DNA of 37,720 bases from an uncultured Corynebacterium sp. (GCA_943908385.1 CALTTF010000014.1:1-37720), one strand, 5' to 3'. Positions 6,214-15,145 are shown, counted from the stretch's first letter. The notes: generated from the letters alone by a model not told the origin. A program made the numbers and translations.

Positions 6214-8220
6214 ATGTCGGATAAGCAAGCAGTGAAGTCGGCGTGGCCGGTCTACCTCGCGGTGCTGGCAGTCGGGGCCGTGGTGGCCGGGGCGTTGTCG
6301 TTCAGTTTCGTGGGCGGTTCGCTGGCGGCGCTGGGCATCCCGGATCCGGGCCCGCTGACCACGGTGGGGCTGCCGGCGCTGCGGGGGATCGCGTGGTTGC
6401 TCGCCGCGCTGGCGGCGGGCTCGTTCATGTTCTCTGCGTTCATGATCGCGCCGGACCGCGCAAAGCTTATCGACGCAACACTCACCGTCGACGGCCACAT
6501 CGCCGCCCGCACCGCGTCGTGGGCGAGTGCCGGTGTGGCACTCATCGCTGTGGTGATGATCCCGCTGGTGCTCTCCGATGTGTCAGGCACCCCGCTGCCC
6601 GACGTGATGTTCTCCCCGGAGATGTGGGCCACGGCTTTGGAGCGGGTCGCGGAGGCGAAGATCTGGTTGATCGTGGGGCTGATCGCGGCGGTCGTGGCCG
6701 GTTTCGGTTTCGCGTGCAGTTCGTGGGGCTCGCAGGTCGCGCTGTTCATCGGGTCAATCATGACCGTGATTCCGCTGGGCCTGTCGGGCCACTCCGCCGC
6801 CGGCGGAAACCACGACTACGGCACGAACTCCTACCTGTGGCACCTGGTGTTCATGCTGCTGTGGGTCGGCGGTCTGCTGGCGCTGATCGCGCACGGGCGC
6901 AGGCTCGGGCCGGACATGCCGCGCGCGGTGCGGCGGTATTCGTCGGTGGCGCTGTTCGCCTTCGTCACGCTGATGGTCTCCGGCGTGGTCAACGCCCTGA
7001 TCCGCGTGCAGTTCTCCGACCTGACGTCCACCGCCTACGGCTGGACGGTGCTGCTCAAGGTCATCGGACTGGCTGTGCTCGGCCTGCTCGGTTTCGCCCA
7101 CCGCCAGCTCACCATCCCGCAATTGGGGAAGAAACCGGGGCTGTTCGTCCGCGTCGCGGTCGTCGAGACGCTCGTGATGGGCGCGGTGACGGGCGTGGCT
7201 GTCTCGATGGGCCGAACCCCGCCACCGGCACCTCTGGATCCGGACCTGACGCCGATGCAGATCCAGATGGGGTACAACCTCGAGGTCGCGCCGACGGTGA
7301 CCAATGTGTTCGGCATGTGGCGCTTCGAGGTCTTCTTCAGCGTCATCGCGCTCCTGCTTGCCGCGTACTACCTGCATCTCGTGCGCCGCGTTGACGGCTG
7401 GAAGCACTCGCACACCGCATGGTGGCTGGCCGGCTGCGCGACGACGGTCGTGACCATGTCGTCGGGCATCGGCATGTACATGCCCGCGAGCTTCTCCGTG
7501 CACATGGTCGTGCACATGATCCTGTCGATGGTCGTGCCCGTCTTCCTGGTGCTCGGCGCCCCGTTGACCCTGGTCAAACAGGCGTACCCGGAAGGCGAAT
7601 TCAACGCCCGCGCCTGGGTCGAAGCGTTCGAGGAATCGACCTTCCTCAAAGTGGTCACGTTCCCGCCGGTGTCCACCGTGCAGTTCCTCGTGGTCTTCTA
7701 CGTGCTCTACGTCTTCCCGTCGTTCTACGAATTCGCGGTCTCCGAGCACGCCGGCCACCTCCTCATGAATGCCGTCTTCCTGCTGTCCGGCTATTTCTAC
7801 TTCTGGGAGCTCATCGGCCCGGATGAAGTGCCCAACCGCCGCTCCACGGTGATCCGCTTCGCGTGGTTCGTCTTCTCCATGCCCATCCACCTGTTCATGG
7901 GCGTGTACCTGATGCAGCTCAACTACATCCTCGCGGAGGATTTCTACACCAACCTCGAATTGCCGTGGAACCCGGACCTGCTGCGCGACCAGAAGGTCGG
8001 CGGTGGCATCGGATGGGCGGCCGGCGGCTTCCCGATGGCACTCGTCTTCGTCATTCTCCTGCTCGGCTGGCTTCGCGACGACCGCGCTGACGCCCGGGAT
8101 AGCGACCGCCGCGAAGACGAATCCGACGACGAGGAGTGGCGCGCCTACAACGAGATGCTCGCGCAGTATTCGCAGCGGTCGAAGCAGGGGGCCGAGCAGG
8201 GCTCGAACGGCACCAGATAG
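6214..8220 (+). CDS. ctiP: CopD-CtaG fusion membrane protein, CtiP-like oxidase copper assembly factor
   Basis: This large polytopic protein has 668 residues. The N-terminal half (about 1-350) has the CopD pattern, including ERVAEAKIWLIVGL, GLSGHSAAGGNHDYGTNSYLWHLVFMLLWVGG and the ALIRVQF segment. The C-terminal half (about 370-640) matches caa3_CtaG, with SVHMVVHMILSMVVPVFLVLGAP, LMNAVFLLSGYFYFWELIGPD and MPIHLFMGVYLM. Several conserved His and Met residues in these segments are likely copper ligands. Related actinobacterial fusions, called CtiP in C. glutamicum, are needed for copper delivery to the respiratory oxidase. The C-terminus is a charged cytoplasmic tail. The ATG at 6214 follows AAAGTAGGG. 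One copy of the GCTTATCGACG motif lies at 6465. The symbol is assigned by recollection. Confidence 0.82.
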   Translation: MSDKQAVKSAWPVYLAVLAVGAVVAGALSFSFVGGSLAALGIPDPGPLTTVGLPALRGIAWLLAALAAGSFMFSAFMIAPDRAKLIDATLTVDGHIAARTASWASAGVALIAVVMIPLVLSDVSGTPLPDVMFSPEMWATALERVAEAKIWLIVGLIAAVVAGFGFACSSWGSQVALFIGSIMTVIPLGLSGHSAAGGNHDYGTNSYLWHLVFMLLWVGGLLALIAHGRRLGPDMPRAVRRYSSVALFAFVTLMVSGVVNALIRVQFSDLTSTAYGWTVLLKVIGLAVLGLLGFAHRQLTIPQLGKKPGLFVRVAVVETLVMGAVTGVAVSMGRTPPPAPLDPDLTPMQIQMGYNLEVAPTVTNVFGMWRFEVFFSVIALLLAAYYLHLVRRVDGWKHSHTAWWLAGCATTVVTMSSGIGMYMPASFSVHMVVHMILSMVVPVFLVLGAPLTLVKQAYPEGEFNARAWVEAFEESTFLKVVTFPPVSTVQFLVVFYVLYVFPSFYEFAVSEHAGHLLMNAVFLLSGYFYFWELIGPDEVPNRRSTVIRFAWFVFSMPIHLFMGVYLMQLNYILAEDFYTNLELPWNPDLLRDQKVGGGIGWAAGGFPMALVFVILLLGWLRDDRADARDSDRREDESDDEEWRAYNEMLAQYSQRSKQGAEQGSNGTR

Positions 8221-8248
8221 CCGGTAGGAGAGCGCCTGGCAACCCCGT

Positions 8249-8287
8249 CCTGTGGATAACTCGGCGCGAAAGCCAGTTATCCACAGG
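8249..8287. promoter_or_regulatory. Inverted pair of perfect DnaA boxes upstream of ssb
   Basis: Two 13-nt arms, CCTGTGGATAACT (8249-8261) and AGTTATCCACAGG (8275-8287), are perfect inverted repeats separated by 13 nt. Each contains the consensus DnaA box TTATCCACA (minus strand 8251-8259, plus strand 8277-8285). They lie in the 191-nt gap before the SSB-like gene, which suggests DnaA control of that gene or a DnaA-titrating site. The rest of this gap shows nothing else clear. Confidence 0.7.
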
Positions 8288-8411
8288 TTCTGTTTTGTGT
8301 GCTCGTCCTGAACCTTTTCGTGGGAAAAGCTTGAAGCGTCACCGCCTTATTGCAGGCGCGTGGCGCTTTAGAACATCCGCACAACTCTCACAACGAAAGG
8401 TTCGAACCGAC

Positions 8412-9047
8412 ATGTCCCAACTTCCCATCACCCTGTCCGGAAACCTCACCGACGCCCCGGTGTGCAAGACCTTCGACACCGGCTCCACGCTGACCCGCAT
8501 GCGCGTGGCCACGAGCCGCCGCGTCCGCACGGAGACCGAAGACGCCAACGGCAACGCCCAGTGGGCGGACACCGACCTGCTCTACATTGACGTCGAATGC
8601 TGGGGCCAGCTCGCCGTGAACACACATGTCTCCCTGGCCAAGGGCATGCCCGTGATCGTTGTCGGCCGCCTCGTGTCCGATAAGTGGACCGACGCGGACG
8701 GCAACACCCGCTACAAGCACATCATCAAGGCCAACCAGATCGCGCTGGAGCTCACCCGCTTCCAGGTCTCCTCCCGCTCCACCAGCGTGCAGAAGCGCAC
8801 GCTGAAGGGCATGAACGATGTGCCTGAAACGACCCGCGACGACATCGCCGAGGTGCTCGGTACCACCAAGACCGGCGTGCAGAACGGTTCCGACGGAGCG
8901 GGCAGCGCGCCGGGGGAGCCGGCCGACGGCGTCATCGAGCGCACCGGCACGCCCGAAGAGATGGGCTTCGCCGACCGCCAGCGCGAGGCGGAGCAGGACG
9001 TCCAGGAGGCGCAGGAGCGTCAGGCGGCAGCGGTGCCCGTCGGTTAG
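8412..9047 (+). CDS. Single-stranded DNA-binding protein, second-type (SSB-like)
   Basis: This 211-residue protein begins with the SSB OB fold (about residues 1-115): ITLSGNLTDAPVCKTF, TRMRVATSRR, YIDVECWGQLAVNTHVSLAKGMPVIVVGRLVSDKW and YKHIIKANQIALELT. The remainder is a low-complexity Ala/Glu/Gln-rich tail. It lacks the acidic DDDIPF tip by which canonical SSB recruits partner proteins, so it is probably an accessory paralog, with the main ssb elsewhere near rpsF/rpsR. GAAAGG lies upstream of the ATG at 8412. The two DnaA boxes in the leader region are unusual and suggest replication-linked control. Confidence 0.88.
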   Translation: MSQLPITLSGNLTDAPVCKTFDTGSTLTRMRVATSRRVRTETEDANGNAQWADTDLLYIDVECWGQLAVNTHVSLAKGMPVIVVGRLVSDKWTDADGNTRYKHIIKANQIALELTRFQVSSRSTSVQKRTLKGMNDVPETTRDDIAEVLGTTKTGVQNGSDGAGSAPGEPADGVIERTGTPEEMGFADRQREAEQDVQEAQERQAAAVPVG

Positions 9048-9211
9048 CTTTGTCTCCCACGCGCGCACCTCCACGTTTAGTCGCGGGGTGCGCGCTGCGC
9101 TGTGTGCTTGTTGCCCGCGATGCCACTGAGCGGGTCTGTGTGGTGAGCCCGTGATGTACCCTTTGTGGTGATTTACGTTTTTCCACCTACACGCATGTAA
9201 AGGGGACTTAA

Positions 9212-10882
9212 GTGGCCGAGTTCATCTACACGATGAAAAATGTTCGCAGGGCCGTCGGTGACAAGGTCATTCTGGACAATGTCACGATGGCTTTTTACCC
9301 CGGCGCCAAGATCGGTGTCGTGGGCCCCAACGGCGCGGGCAAGTCCTCGCTGCTGAAGATCATGGCGGGCATCGACCAGCCGAATAACGGCGAGGCATTC
9401 CTCGATCCGGGCGCGACCGTGGGCATCCTGCTCCAGGAGCCGCCGCTGAACGAGGAGAAGACGGTCCGCGAGAACGTCGAAGAGGGCCTGGGCGACATCT
9501 TCGAGAAGAAGCAGCGCTTCGAGGAGATCGCGGCGGAGATGGCCACGAACTACTCCGACGAGCTCATGGAGGAAATGGGCAAGCTGCAGGAGGAGCTCGA
9601 CGCGGCTGACGCGTGGGAGGTCGACTCCAAGATCGAGCAGGCCATGGAGGCTCTCCGCTGCCCGCCGTCCGATTCGCCCGTGACCAACCTCTCGGGTGGT
9701 GAGCGCCGCCGCGTGGCGCTGGCGAAGCTGCTGCTCACGCAGCCGGACCTGCTGCTTCTTGACGAGCCGACGAACCACCTCGACGCCGAGAGCGTCCTGT
9801 GGCTGGAGAAGCACCTGCAGGACTACCCGGGCGCTGTCCTGGCCGTGACCCACGACCGTTACTTCCTCGACCACGTCGCGGAGTGGATCTGCGAGGTCGA
9901 CCGCGGCAAGCTCTACCCGTACGAGGGCAACTACTCCACCTACCTGGAGAAGAAGGCCGAGCGTCTCGAGATCGCCGGCAAGAAGGACCAGAAGCTGCAG
10001 AAGCGCCTGAAGGGCGAGCTGGAGTGGGTCCGCTCCTCGCCGAAGGCACGCCAGGCGAAGAACAAGGCGCGTCTGGAGCGCTACGAGGAGATGGCGGCCG
10101 AGGCGGAGCAGTACCGCAAGCTCGACTTCGAGGAAATCCAGATCCCGACGCCGCCGCGCCTGGGCAACAAGGTCGTGGAGGTCAAGGACCTGAACAAGGG
10201 CTTCGACGGCCGCACCCTGATCAAGGATCTGTCGTTCACACTGCCGCGCAACGGCATCGTCGGCGTCATCGGTCCGAACGGTGTGGGCAAGTCGACGCTG
10301 TTCAAGACGATCGTCGGTTTCGAGGAACCGGATTCCGGTTCCGTCGAGGTCGGCGACACCGTCCAGATCTCGTACGTTGACCAGAACCGCGAGAATATCG
10401 ACCCGGAGCAGACGGTGTGGGAGGTCGTCTCCGACGGACTCGATTACATTCACGTCGGCCAGAACGAGATGCCGTCGCGCGCGTACCTGTCCGCGTTCGG
10501 CTTCAAGGGCCCGGACCAGCAGAAGCCGTCCAAGGTTCTCTCCGGCGGCGAGCGCAACCGCCTGAACCTGGCTCTGACCCTCAAGCAGGGCGGAAACCTG
10601 ATCCTCCTCGACGAGCCGACCAACGACCTCGACGTGGAAACCCTCGGCTCCCTGGAGAATGCGCTCCAGAAATTCCCGGGCTGTGCCGTGGTCATTTCGC
10701 ACGACCGCTGGTTCCTCGACCGAACTTGCACACACATCCTCGCCTGGGAGGGCAATATTGAGGAAGGCAAGTGGTTCTGGTTCGAAGGCAACTTCGGCGA
10801 CTACGAAGCCAACAAGGTGGAGCGTCTCGGCGAGGAAGCCGCCAAGCCGTCCCGCGTCACGCACCGCAAGCTGACGCGCTAG
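9212..10882 (+). CDS. ettA: ABC-F translation factor EttA (energy-dependent translational throttle)
   Basis: This 556-residue soluble protein has two ATP-binding cassettes and no membrane domain. The first has Walker A GPNGAGKSS (about 42), signature LSGGERRR and Walker B LLLLDEPTNHLD. The second has GPNGVGKST, LSGGERNR and LILLDEPTNDLD. The linker between them is long, charged and helical (KKAERLEIAGKKDQK, then PKARQAKNKARLERYEE), as in the P-site-tRNA interaction motif of ABC-F proteins. EttA binds the ribosomal E site and gates the first elongation step according to ATP/ADP ratio. The start is the GTG at 9212 with AGGGGA upstream. Length and the paired motifs fit EttA better than resistance-type ABC-F proteins. 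Confidence 0.93.
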   Translation: MAEFIYTMKNVRRAVGDKVILDNVTMAFYPGAKIGVVGPNGAGKSSLLKIMAGIDQPNNGEAFLDPGATVGILLQEPPLNEEKTVRENVEEGLGDIFEKKQRFEEIAAEMATNYSDELMEEMGKLQEELDAADAWEVDSKIEQAMEALRCPPSDSPVTNLSGGERRRVALAKLLLTQPDLLLLDEPTNHLDAESVLWLEKHLQDYPGAVLAVTHDRYFLDHVAEWICEVDRGKLYPYEGNYSTYLEKKAERLEIAGKKDQKLQKRLKGELEWVRSSPKARQAKNKARLERYEEMAAEAEQYRKLDFEEIQIPTPPRLGNKVVEVKDLNKGFDGRTLIKDLSFTLPRNGIVGVIGPNGVGKSTLFKTIVGFEEPDSGSVEVGDTVQISYVDQNRENIDPEQTVWEVVSDGLDYIHVGQNEMPSRAYLSAFGFKGPDQQKPSKVLSGGERNRLNLALTLKQGGNLILLDEPTNDLDVETLGSLENALQKFPGCAVVISHDRWFLDRTCTHILAWEGNIEEGKWFWFEGNFGDYEANKVERLGEEAAKPSRVTHRKLTR

Positions 10883-10907
10883 TCCACGCAGATCAACGAC
10901 CCGACTC

Positions 10908-10938
10908 CCACCCGCGCACGCACGACCCGCGCGGGTGG
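10908..10938. other. Strong hairpin between ettA and the thioesterase gene
   Basis: CCACCCGCGC (10908-10917) and GCGCGGGTGG (10929-10938) form a perfect 10-bp stem with an 11-nt loop. No U-tract follows, so it may attenuate or stabilise the transcript rather than terminate it. Confidence 0.5.
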
Positions 10939-10969
10939 AATCGCTTTGAGAGAAAGGATCCACGGACTC

Positions 10970-11392
10970 ATGGCTGACAACGCCCCGAACAATATCCAGC
11001 ACATCACGCTGCGCTGGAACGATTTCGACCGGTACGACCACCTGAACAACTGCAAGTTCCTGGACATCTCGCAGGAGGCGCGCATCGCGTTCCTCCGCGA
11101 GAATTTCAGCGAGCGCGACCAGGAGTTCGGGGTGTTCGTCCGTCACGTGGACATCGATTACCTGCGCCCCGTGATGGCTGACACGACCGCGGTCGAGGTG
11201 GAGACCACGGTCACGGAGATCGGCAACACGTCCTTCAAGACCCGCCAGGACCTCAAGGACCGCCAGGGGCGCGTGTGCGGCGTGGTCAACACCGTGCTGG
11301 TCGCCGTGGATCTGACCACCGCGTCCCCGCGCGAGATCACGCAGGCTGAGCGCGGCATCCTCAACGCCGGTTCCGGCGAGTCCGCGAACTAG
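10970..11392 (+). CDS. Acyl-CoA thioesterase, hot-dog (4HBT/YbgC-like) fold
   Basis: This 140-residue protein has a single hot-dog domain. RWNDFDRYDHLNNCKFLDISQEAR (about residues 14-37) carries the Asp and following HLNN of 4HBT/YbgC-type thioesterases, which hydrolyse acyl-CoA. VDIDYLRPVMADTTAVEVETTV and the C-terminal strands follow the family pattern. The ATG at 10970 has AGAAAGGA about 12 nt upstream. The next gene starts in the last base of its TAG, so the pair is coupled. The substrate is unknown; ettA and this gene sit together in related genomes as far as I recall. Confidence 0.88.
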   Translation: MADNAPNNIQHITLRWNDFDRYDHLNNCKFLDISQEARIAFLRENFSERDQEFGVFVRHVDIDYLRPVMADTTAVEVETTVTEIGNTSFKTRQDLKDRQGRVCGVVNTVLVAVDLTTASPREITQAERGILNAGSGESAN

Positions 11393-12072
11393 TGGCTACA
11401 GAGACACTCACGGTCGACTCGGGGGCAGCCGGGCTCAAGGCGCTTGTCGAGCGTGCGCTCCACCTCGAGGCAACAGGATCGGCACGCTTATCGACGCTTG
11501 ATGCCGCCCCCACCCCCTCCCTCGACGTCTTCGTCACCACGCCGTTTGGCTGTGTGGCATCGCGCCGGGTGGCGGGACAGGCCTCCCGCGACGGGGCAGT
11601 GGTGTCGCTGCAGGATCTGCGCGATGCCCTCGCCAGCGTCCCCGATCTGAGCTCCGGCTCCACCAATGGTCCACTCGAGATCGGCCCGGCCCGCGACGCG
11701 AATTGGCTAGGCGCGCTGCCGCCGAAATCTGGCTACACGCAGCGCGATATCGTCCCGGTCAACGTGGTGCGCGACTTGGCCGACCAGGGCCGCCGCTTGG
11801 CGCGGCAGTTCTCCGGGCCGATGGGCCCGCCGCGCTCGCTTCTCGAGCAAGTCGTGCTCACCGCCGACACGGAGCAGACCGGCGGCGCGCCGGTCGATGT
11901 GCCGATGCGGATGATCTTCACCTGCACCTCCCTCGGCCTCATCCCGGGCCCGAGCGCCCCGGTGGAGATCCCGCGGCACATGCGCATTGCCACCGCAGGC
12001 CGGTGGATCCGCCTCGATGCGCCGTTCGGCAGCGTCTACTACACCTCAGGCGGGATCAACCTGTTCGGCTAG
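11392..12072 (+). CDS. Conserved actinobacterial protein of unknown function
   Basis: This is a 226-residue protein starting at GTG 11392, one base overlapping the thioesterase stop. I do not recognise a catalytic motif. Its N-terminal third is Ala/Thr rich; the C-terminal half has ordered segments such as YTQRDIVPVNVVRDLADQGRRLARQF and GGINLFG at the very end. The tight coupling suggests a joint role with the thioesterase. One GCTTATCGACG copy (11486) is read here as Arg-Leu-Ser-Thr, using the rare TTA leucine codon. Confidence 0.75.
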   Translation: MATETLTVDSGAAGLKALVERALHLEATGSARLSTLDAAPTPSLDVFVTTPFGCVASRRVAGQASRDGAVVSLQDLRDALASVPDLSSGSTNGPLEIGPARDANWLGALPPKSGYTQRDIVPVNVVRDLADQGRRLARQFSGPMGPPRSLLEQVVLTADTEQTGGAPVDVPMRMIFTCTSLGLIPGPSAPVEIPRHMRIATAGRWIRLDAPFGSVYYTSGGINLFG

Positions 12073-12090
12073 CCCTGCTCCGCCCGCCCC

Positions 12091-13437
12091 CTAGCCGAAC
12101 AGCTGTGTGAGGTGCTCCGACCCGAATTTCCGGGTGGGATCCATCTGCTCGCGCAGGGCGCAGAATTCGTTGAAGCGCGGGTACATCTCCGCGAAATCTT
12201 CCCGCCCGAGCGTGTGCATCTTGCCCCAGTGGGGGCGCCCGCCCGCGGCCTTGAGGATGTCCTGGATCGCGGGGAAGAACTCGTGCGGGTTCATGGCCTT
12301 AGGCACGTGGAACGCGATGTACATCGACTCGCGGCCGGTGGAGGTGGACAGCGCCACATCGTCGGCAGCGGTGGTGCGCAACTCCAAGGGGAAGGGGATG
12401 AGCCAGTTGCGGCGGTCCAACTCCCGGCGGATCTCGCGCACCGCCTCCGGCCCGGCTTCGAGGGGCACGGCGAATTCCATCTCGTGGAAGCGCACCCGGC
12501 GCGGGGTGGCGAACACGTCGTGTGCGCGGGACCGGTAGCGGTTCGCCGCCATCGCGCCGGCGGCCACGTTGTTGAGCAGCGGGGTGGCCTTCGGTGCTAC
12601 CCGCGCGATGGTCAGCGCCGTGGCGAAGGCGCCGTTGCCGATCAGGTCGTCCTCCAGGAATTGGGTGAATTTCCCGCGCACCTTCGGCTCCCCGCCGGGC
12701 GCCGGCGCACCGGGGGCCAGGCGCGTATTGGACTTCACCATCGCGCGGTCGGTGTGCGGGAACCAGAACGCCTCGTAGTGGTCGACGGCGCGGGAGCGCT
12801 CCTCCCACGAATCGAGCACCGCATCGAGGCTTTCCGCGCCTTCTTCCGCCAGCAGGTCGAAGGCGTCGACGCACTGCATCTCCACCTCGACGATGACGCC
12901 CAAAGCACCCAGCGAGACAGTCACCAAACGGAGCATGTCCGGATCGGTGTCGATGGAGTAGTCGCGGCGCTCACCGGAGGCGTCGATAAGCGAAATGCCC
13001 GTGACTGTGCCCGCGAACCCAGTCCACTCGATGCCGGTGCCGTGCGTTGAGGTTGAAATAGCGCCGGCGACGGACTGGACGTCGATGTCCCCCTGGTTGG
13101 CGAGTGCGAGCCCGAACGGCTGGAGGTACTCCGGGATGCGGTGCAGGCGCGTGCCCGCGAGGAAGCGCACGCGCTTGGTCTCCGTGTCGATGCGCATGAT
13201 GCCCGCGAGCTTGTCCAGGCTGATCATCGCCTGCGTGCCCGCCGCGACCGGCGTGAACGAGTGGCCGCCACCGACCGTGCGCACCGTCTGGCCCACGGGC
13301 AGCGTGCGCACGATGTGCTGCACTTCCTCGATGGTGGCGGGGTAGTAGAACGCCGTCGGGTCGGTGCTCACCGACCCCGACCAGTTGGTGAAGGTCTGTC
13401 CCGTGCGCATCTCAGGTTTGCTGATTGTGAAAGTCAT
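12091..13437 (-). CDS. FAD-linked sugar-1,4-lactone oxidase/dehydrogenase (ALO type)
   Basis: This 448-residue protein is of the VAO/PCMH flavoprotein family. The N-terminal FAD domain has the GGGHSFTPVAAG block (about 54-65), LANQGDIDVQSVAGAISTSTHGTG and GALGVIVEVEMQ. The C-terminal ALO domain ends with PHWGKMHTLGREDFAEMYPRF and a final DPTRKFGSEHLTQLFG. This matches D-arabinono- or L-gulono-1,4-lactone oxidases and dehydrogenases, which make ascorbate-like products. The ATG overlaps the stop of the upstream PLP gene as ATGA, so the two are translationally coupled. The plus-strand gene at 11392-12072 converges with 18 nt between stops. The physiological lactone is unknown. Confidence 0.87.
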   Translation of the reverse strand: MTFTISKPEMRTGQTFTNWSGSVSTDPTAFYYPATIEEVQHIVRTLPVGQTVRTVGGGHSFTPVAAGTQAMISLDKLAGIMRIDTETKRVRFLAGTRLHRIPEYLQPFGLALANQGDIDVQSVAGAISTSTHGTGIEWTGFAGTVTGISLIDASGERRDYSIDTDPDMLRLVTVSLGALGVIVEVEMQCVDAFDLLAEEGAESLDAVLDSWEERSRAVDHYEAFWFPHTDRAMVKSNTRLAPGAPAPGGEPKVRGKFTQFLEDDLIGNGAFATALTIARVAPKATPLLNNVAAGAMAANRYRSRAHDVFATPRRVRFHEMEFAVPLEAGPEAVREIRRELDRRNWLIPFPLELRTTAADDVALSTSTGRESMYIAFHVPKAMNPHEFFPAIQDILKAAGGRPHWGKMHTLGREDFAEMYPRFNEFCALREQMDPTRKFGSEHLTQLFG

Positions 13438-14639
13438 CGCAGTGTCCACCCATTTCCTCTGTATGTGTCCCACGTTTCTGCTGTCCCGTCCGGGTGGACG
13501 GCGACGATTCCGTCGACGTGCTCCGTCATTTCGCCAGCCTTCGCGTGGCGGAACCACACGAGGTCGCCCACGCGCACGCTGTTCGCGCCCGGCCCGTGGA
13601 GCGGGGTCTGCACCTCGCCCGCGCCCTCCGTCGCGGAATATTTCAGTCCGCCGGGATGCACGGCCACGGGCACGCGGTCCGCGGCAGGCGGGCCGGACGC
13701 GATCCACCCGCCCGAATTCACCGTCGCCCAGCCTGCCGCCGGAATGCGCGAGACCTGGCAGATGAAGAATGCGGCCGCGCGGTGGTTGACGGTGGCGAAA
13801 TTGTCGAAGATGACCGGCGTGTAAAAGCCCGAGCCTGCCGCGAGCTCCGTCAGGGTCCCCTCATCCGCGCTCACGTCCAGCGAGCCCGTCCCGCCGCCGT
13901 TGACGAATTCCAGGTCCGCGAACTGCCGCGCCGCTTCGATGCACGCTTTGCGGCGCGGCGCCAGCTGCTCCATCGACGTGCGCCGCAGCCACCGCTTCAC
14001 GGACCCCGCCACGCCCGATTCCGCATCAGCGACCGACGCGACCTGCCCCTCGTACGCCATGACGCCGACCAGACGCAGACATTGCTTATCGACGATCCCC
14101 CTCGCCAGCCCCTCCACCTGCCCCGCCTCGCGGACAGGGGAGCGCCGCGGACCGATGACCGCGCCGGGCAGGTGCAGCGTACAGTCCAAGTCGATGGCCA
14201 CCCGCACCGGGCCTGCGCCCTGCGCCGCCGCCTCGATCAGCTCGAGGTGCTCGGTGCAGTCCACCATCACTGTGATGGTCTCGCGCAGGTGCTGATCCGC
14301 CGCGAGCTCCCTCAGCGCCGCCGTGTTCACGCACGGGTAGGCCACAACGATGTCGTCGAATCCCTCCCGCGCCAGGTGGATCGCCTCCGGCACGCTGTAG
14401 GACAAAATCCCCTGGAAGCCGTCGTGGTTCAGCGCCCTCCTCAGTGCTGCCACACTGCGCAGCGATTTCGACGCCACTCGGATGGGCAACCCCCGCGACC
14501 GGCCGACCATCTGCTCGGCATTGTGGTCAAACGCGGCGATATCCACGGCAGCGCACGGCGCCGCGATCTGCCCGCTTGTCACGAGCGGCGGCACGACCGC
14601 GAGCAATGTCTGTGAAGGACTGATGACCGTAGATGGCAT
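13434..14639 (-). CDS. PLP-dependent alanine-racemase-fold protein (D-threonine aldolase/amino-acid deaminase type)
   Basis: This 401-residue protein has the alanine racemase N-terminal barrel. The PLP lysine lies in RVASKSLRS (about 54-62), followed by GFQGILSYSVPEA and VRVAIDLDCTLHLPG. A C-terminal beta domain starts near VNGGGTGS, with WATVNSGGWIASGP and GDLVWFRHAKAGEM, as in D-threonine aldolases. The substrate is unknown. It is coupled to the downstream lactone oxidase by an ATGA overlap and lies downstream of a globin gene. A -10-like TACGAT at 14646-14651 sits six nt before the ATG, so a leaderless transcript is possible. One GCTTATCGACG motif (14084) encodes Val-Asp-Lys. Confidence 0.82.
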   Translation of the reverse strand: MPSTVISPSQTLLAVVPPLVTSGQIAAPCAAVDIAAFDHNAEQMVGRSRGLPIRVASKSLRSVAALRRALNHDGFQGILSYSVPEAIHLAREGFDDIVVAYPCVNTAALRELAADQHLRETITVMVDCTEHLELIEAAAQGAGPVRVAIDLDCTLHLPGAVIGPRRSPVREAGQVEGLARGIVDKQCLRLVGVMAYEGQVASVADAESGVAGSVKRWLRRTSMEQLAPRRKACIEAARQFADLEFVNGGGTGSLDVSADEGTLTELAAGSGFYTPVIFDNFATVNHRAAAFFICQVSRIPAAGWATVNSGGWIASGPPAADRVPVAVHPGGLKYSATEGAGEVQTPLHGPGANSVRVGDLVWFRHAKAGEMTEHVDGIVAVHPDGTAETWDTYRGNGWTLR

Positions 14640-14713
14640 GACGCCATCGTAGTTTTACCAAACTAAATATGTGGGTGTTTTCACATTTTCGTTTTGTGTG
14701 AAGCCCCGCACCG

Positions 14714-15145
14714 CTACATCAAATTACCGCTCTGCGGTCGCATTCCCGGGTGGTCTTCCGGCTGGTTGATCATCATGTAGGCGACCCGCTGCATGTGGTT
14801 CCACAGGGCATAGCGCTGGGCCGGCAGCAGCTCGTCCTCGGTGAACTGGTCGAAGGAATTCTCCATCAGCTCCAGCCAGCGCTCCGCCTCTTTCATGCCG
14901 ATCTTGAAAGGGAAGTGGCGCCGGCGCAGCATCGGTGCTCCGCGTTGCTCGGAGAAGGTCTGTGGCCCGCCCCAGTACTGCACGAGGAACCAGCGGAGCC
15001 GGTCTTCTGCTCCTTCGAAGTCGCCTTCGGGGTACATGGGGCCGAGGAGATCGTCGTCAGGCACTTGCTTGTAGAAGCCTCTGACAAGCCGGCGGAAGAA
15101 GTCCTCCCCGAGTGCCTCGTACATCGTCTGCGCATTTCTGTCCAT
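14714..15145 (-). CDS. glbO: Group II truncated hemoglobin
   Basis: This 143-residue 2-on-2 globin begins MYEALGEDFFRRLVRGFYKQV, followed by LGPMYPEGDFEGAEDRLRWFLVQYWGGP and the proximal-histidine segment MLRRRHFPFKIG. The Trp in the LVQYWGGP helix matches the conserved TrpG8 of GlbO proteins. Such globins bind O2 or peroxide and are found in most Corynebacteriales. I chose the ATG at 15145: TAGGAT (minus, 15154-15159) lies eight nt upstream as a -10-like element, again fitting leaderless expression. Longer in-frame reading reaches 15211 but lacks support. It diverges from metB and heads the PLP/lactone-oxidase unit after a 74-nt gap. Confidence 0.9.
   Translation of the reverse strand: MDRNAQTMYEALGEDFFRRLVRGFYKQVPDDDLLGPMYPEGDFEGAEDRLRWFLVQYWGGPQTFSEQRGAPMLRRRHFPFKIGMKEAERWLELMENSFDQFTEDELLPAQRYALWNHMQRVAYMMINQPEDHPGMRPQSGNLM

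Noticed and set aside
9061..9095. GC hairpin after the SSB-like gene as a terminator
   Set aside because: GCGCGCACC/GGTGCGCGC pair well, but the loop is large and no U-tract follows.
9173..11146. A 657-codon minus-strand open frame
   Set aside because: It mirrors ettA, whose ABC motifs are complete on the plus strand; the antisense product is Leu/Arg/Val-rich without motifs.
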